DNA from: Staphylococcus sp. IVB6214
GTDB lineage: Bacteria > Bacillota > Bacilli > Staphylococcales > Staphylococcaceae
Direction: 5' to 3'
Length of the DNA stretch: 64,000 nt
Assembly (NCBI RefSeq): GCF_025558585.1
Contig: NZ_CP094723.1
Location: forward strand, 1,488,001 to 1,552,000
A program made the position numbers and the translations under genes. Below the pieces are notes generated by a model. It was not told the DNA's origin. It ran no database searches and saw nothing but the letters and a program-made list of their open reading frames with translations. Of the stretch, positions 61,310 through 64,000 are shown in pieces (positions within the stretch are counted from its first letter, which is position 1; each line of letters opens with the position of its first letter).

Positions 61310-61320
61310 TCAAAAGGGGT

Positions 61321-61359
61321 ATCGGACGTTACGCTATTTTGCGTAAACGTCCGATTTTT
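61321..61359 (+). terminator. terminator of putP
   Basis: ATCGGACGTTACGC pairs with GCGTAAACGTCCGAT (one bulge), followed by TTTTTA. Confidence 0.85.
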
Positions 61360-61464
61360 ATGCAGAATACTCGACAGCATTCCTACGATTTCGGCAATAT
61401 TTGAATAGCAATTTGGTGCATCGCTCGATTGGTTCAAATGCAAAACACTTCTGTCACAATCAAA

Positions 61465-61500
61465 AAAACTCCCAGCTACATCATCTGAGCTAGGAGTTTT
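61465..61500. terminator. second hairpin downstream of putP
   Basis: AAAACTCCCAGCT pairs with AGCTAGGAGTTTT with one mismatch. A-run before and T-run after, so it could act in both directions. Confidence 0.7.
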
Positions 61501-61504
61501 GGAA

Positions 61505-61822
61505 GTCCATTTTTTGTGGTGGGCAGATAATAAAAAGTAACTAATTTTATTTTTAACTTAATCATAACATGTAGTCATCTCTACATTCATTTAAGCGTAC
61601 AGTTTAATTATTAATTGTGCGCTTTTTCTATACCATCATTTCTTTAATACTCGCTTGCCAAGGCGCCTCACTTCAACTAATTTTGGCTTTATTGAATAAA
61701 AGAAGCCAAAATGGATTTTCCGTTCGGCTTGTTGCCTTAGGCGTCTCGTATTAGAAATGATTTTAGATACACATCTCTAAGTGTGTTAGGACATATTAGA
61801 TAGCGATTACTACGTAATATAT
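61505..61822. other. region between putP terminators and the ISL3-type transposase gene
   Basis: About 320 bases, probably part of the ISL3 element and its flank. It holds a hairpin AAGCG…CGCTTTTT at about 61592–61627 and TTTTGGCTT…AAGCCAAAA at about 61680–61711. No gene. I could not place the element's left terminus. Confidence 0.5.
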
Positions 61823-63136
61823 TTATGCAGCGTTATTTATTAGTAAACTATCCTTTTTACGTCGTTGATATAGCTTAAAAATAATCAGTATCCTTGCCTT
61901 GAAGTTATTAAAGTTTCGATAGCCATATGATACACGTTTAATAAGCTTAATTTTATTATTGATACCTTCAATCGCTCCATTGTTTAACTTAGGGTGTTTA
62001 ATTGTTGAATAAAGGATATACTCGTATTTTTTATAGAACCGAATGACACGCCAAACACCACGTGATACATGCTTCTTATCAACACTCATTAAAGTTTCTT
62101 TGAAACGTAACCAATCACATTGTTTTAATGCTTCTCGAAGGTGATGAACTAACATATATGTGTCATAGAGCTGCTGATCAAGATTTAATAGATACTCTAA
62201 AATATCTCTTGATGTCGTATACGTTTTGAAGGACTTCGACCAAAAGTATTCATAGCTGTTGATATCTTGTCTGTCAGAAAGGAAAAGTTTCCAGTGTTTT
62301 TTCATTTTCGTGTAATCTGTTGATGACTTATAGCGACAAGTATTCATTATAGAAATACGTTGCTTATTAAGTTCACGGTTAAGGTGCTGAACAATGTGAA
62401 AACGATCAAAGATTAAAATCGCATTCGGGAATACTTCATGAATGAAGTTAATGTAGGGTTCATACATATCGGCTGTGACCGTTTTGACAGCTAATCGTTC
62501 ACGACGATCAAAACGATAGAAGTACTCTTTAAGTTTGTGAATACGTCTATCTTCTAAGATATCGATAATCTGATTCGTTTCATTATTTATAAACAGAAAA
62601 CTCATCGCTGTTGTCACATTTTTAACGCTTTTAAATTCATCTATGGAGAGATGTTTAGGCAATCCAGATGAAGGTTTTACTATTAATGATTGTGAGATAT
62701 GGTGAATACATCTCTTAACTGTGCTTGGTGAAACACTACAATCATTAGCAATGTCTATCTCAGACTGTACACGTGTGAGTTTGTCCTGAATCGCTAATTT
62801 CACACGGTTAGTAATAAAGCAATTACTATCAACAATGTTTGTTTGAGCCGTAAAAGTCTTTAAACAATGTAGACACTTAAAGCGTTCTTTCGCTAAATTA
62901 AGATAAACATTAGACTCTTGAGATTTTAATAGTGTTAAACGCGAAACACGTTTACCGTGCTTATGTATTTGTCCGTCATTGACACAACCACACTTCATAC
63001 ATGCCTTTGGTGTATAAGAAAGTGTTCCATAAACAACCGTAGAAAGCTGACCACGCACTTCTACATCTTCTTCCACTTTAAGAACTTGAATATTTTCATC
63101 TTTTATTTTTAATAGTTTTAATATATCATTACACAT
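61823..63136 (-). CDS. ISL3-family transposase
   Basis: 437 residues, apparently complete. The N-terminal zinc finger has CMKCGC and CLHC pairs, followed by a helix–turn–helix (DIANDCSVSPSTVKRCI). The DDE domain is read as D in LSIDEFKS, D in TVTADMYEPY and E in NGAIEGINNKIK. The C-terminal KLIKRVSYGYRNFNNFKARI is typical of ISL3 members. It lies between putP and camS, which are neighbours in S. aureus. Confidence 0.92.
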   Translation of the reverse strand: MCNDILKLLKIKDENIQVLKVEEDVEVRGQLSTVVYGTLSYTPKACMKCGCVNDGQIHKHGKRVSRLTLLKSQESNVYLNLAKERFKCLHCLKTFTAQTNIVDSNCFITNRVKLAIQDKLTRVQSEIDIANDCSVSPSTVKRCIHHISQSLIVKPSSGLPKHLSIDEFKSVKNVTTAMSFLFINNETNQIIDILEDRRIHKLKEYFYRFDRRERLAVKTVTADMYEPYINFIHEVFPNAILIFDRFHIVQHLNRELNKQRISIMNTCRYKSSTDYTKMKKHWKLFLSDRQDINSYEYFWSKSFKTYTTSRDILEYLLNLDQQLYDTYMLVHHLREALKQCDWLRFKETLMSVDKKHVSRGVWRVIRFYKKYEYILYSTIKHPKLNNGAIEGINNKIKLIKRVSYGYRNFNNFKARILIIFKLYQRRKKDSLLINNAA

Positions 63137-63225
63137 AGGCGCATCATGTCTCCTCTCATTTTTTGTTTAGGCACTTAAAATTATAGAGGCATGAGCGCTT
63201 TTTTTGTATCAAAATGATTTAAAAA

Positions 63226-63263
63226 ACAAAAAAGGGCGGGACAGCAGTTCATGCCATCCCACC
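63226..63263 (-). terminator. terminator of camS
   Basis: On the minus strand GGTGGGATGGC pairs imperfectly with GCTGTCCCGCC and is followed by CTTTTTTG. It lies about 30 bases after the camS stop codon. Confidence 0.75.
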
Positions 63264-63293
63264 ACAAAAGATTAAGACCCGGAGTTTTTTACG

Positions 63294-64000
63294 TTAATGA
63301 TTATAGATATGCACTTTAGGTTCTGAGTCATCTTCACCTTTTGTAATAAGTGCGCGTGGCTCACTGCCGTCCTTAATATGAATCTCATAAATAGGCACAT
63401 CTTTTAAATCTTTTTCAGCCAACTGTGTTACATATTGAGTAATCCCAATCAATTCTGCTTTTCCATAGTAATCAATCGGTAAATCAACGACAAGATTGTC
63501 TGCTTTTTTGTTTACAAACTTAACCTTACCAACGGCTTGTGTAAAGTTATTAAAATATGATTGCAAACTGCTGTTAAAATCTTGAAAGTTTGAATTCAAA
63601 CCTTCATCTAAATCAGCTGCTTCACTTGAAGGGAGTAGGACCGTTTGTTCATTGACCTTTTTCCAATCATTCAACTTCGCACCATTCTTCTCTGATACCG
63701 CATAGCTTACAAATTGACCTGGTACGATGTCTTCTTCACTTGATTGAATATAAATTGCAAAGGTAATCGGAATATCTTTCAACTCATTATTTTCACGTAG
63801 GCGAGATAACATCTCTTCAGCCATTTCCTGACCTTTTTCTTTGACCATTTTCGTATCCAACGTTTCACTATATGTTTCGCCATATTCTTCTTTTTGATAA
63901 TAGTAGACACTATTCATCGCCAGACCAATTGTCATTCCTTCAATTTCTTTTCCTTCTGTATCACTCGTACTATAAAAGTCTTGTTCTAATATATTTGATA
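63294..64000 (-). CDS. camS: CamS lipoprotein (sex pheromone cAM373 precursor family), C-terminal part
   Basis: The reading frame is open to the window edge, so the N-terminus, including the lipoprotein signal whose processing releases the pheromone-like peptide, is outside. About 235 residues are visible, starting …SNILEQDFYSTSD and ending EPKVHIYNH. The sequence tracks S. aureus CamS closely (IEGMTIGLAMNSVYYY, DLPIDYYGKAELIGITQYVT, EPRALI). A membrane lipoprotein of unclear cellular role. In staphylococci it follows pcrA–ligA. Confidence 0.92.
   Translation of the reverse strand, partial: SNILEQDFYSTSDTEGKEIEGMTIGLAMNSVYYYQKEEYGETYSETLDTKMVKEKGQEMAEEMLSRLRENNELKDIPITFAIYIQSSEEDIVPGQFVSYAVSEKNGAKLNDWKKVNEQTVLLPSSEAADLDEGLNSNFQDFNSSLQSYFNNFTQAVGKVKFVNKKADNLVVDLPIDYYGKAELIGITQYVTQLAEKDLKDVPIYEIHIKDGSEPRALITKGEDDSEPKVHIYNH

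Overview
The window is chromosomal DNA of a low-GC Firmicute, almost certainly a Staphylococcus. The evidence is the staphylococcal gene order (perR–bcp–hemL, recX–sgtB, vraUTSR–map, murT/gatD–ftnA, dinB … rlmCD–dagK–gatBAC–putP–camS), a YSIRK/LPETG surface protein, and proteins that read as close relatives of S. aureus PerR, Sav1866, VraSR, MurT/GatD and CamS. The sequences differ enough from S. aureus that I favour a non-aureus species, possibly of the S. intermedius/hyicus group. The species is inference.

Layout. 1–4.6 kb: most of an rRNA operon on the minus strand (16S–tRNA-Ile–tRNA-Ala–23S, the last cut by the window edge), with two candidate tandem promoters. 4.6–37.2 kb: core genome. 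It holds the peroxide regulator PerR with its own Per box, Bcp and FtnA; heme (HemL); a Sav1866-type exporter; MutY; an ABC pair resembling teichoic-acid exporters; RecX; the peptidoglycan glycosyltransferase SgtB; pyruvate oxidase; several conserved small proteins; the cell-wall-stress operon vraUTSR; methionine aminopeptidase; the MurT/GatD lipid II amidation enzyme; and two DNA-metabolism genes. Two paralogous ArAE/FUSC-like membrane proteins lie 23 kb apart.

37.2–53.5 kb: an accessory segment between dinB and rlmCD, which by my recollection lie close together in S. aureus. It carries a 1466-residue MucBP-repeat adhesin, an IS1182-family element, two divergent monooxygenase/TetR modules (one monooxygenase killed by a single in-frame TAG), an aldo/keto reductase, an IS3-family element with a frameshifted orfA, a Fic protein with its own DNA-binding domain, and a RelBE-type toxin–antitoxin pair bracketed by 42-bp direct repeats that overlap the rlmCD stop codon. 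53.5–64 kb: core genome again (rlmCD, dagK, gatBAC, putP, partial camS), interrupted by an ISL3-family transposase between putP and camS.

The most notable patterns are: both well-delimited IS elements of the island sit between the arms of palindromic sequences; the two monooxygenase/TetR modules share matching intergenic motifs; three regularly spaced 9-mers lie upstream of the Fic gene; and the relBE cassette is flanked by a duplicated terminator. All coordinates and motifs were read by eye. No similarity search was run.
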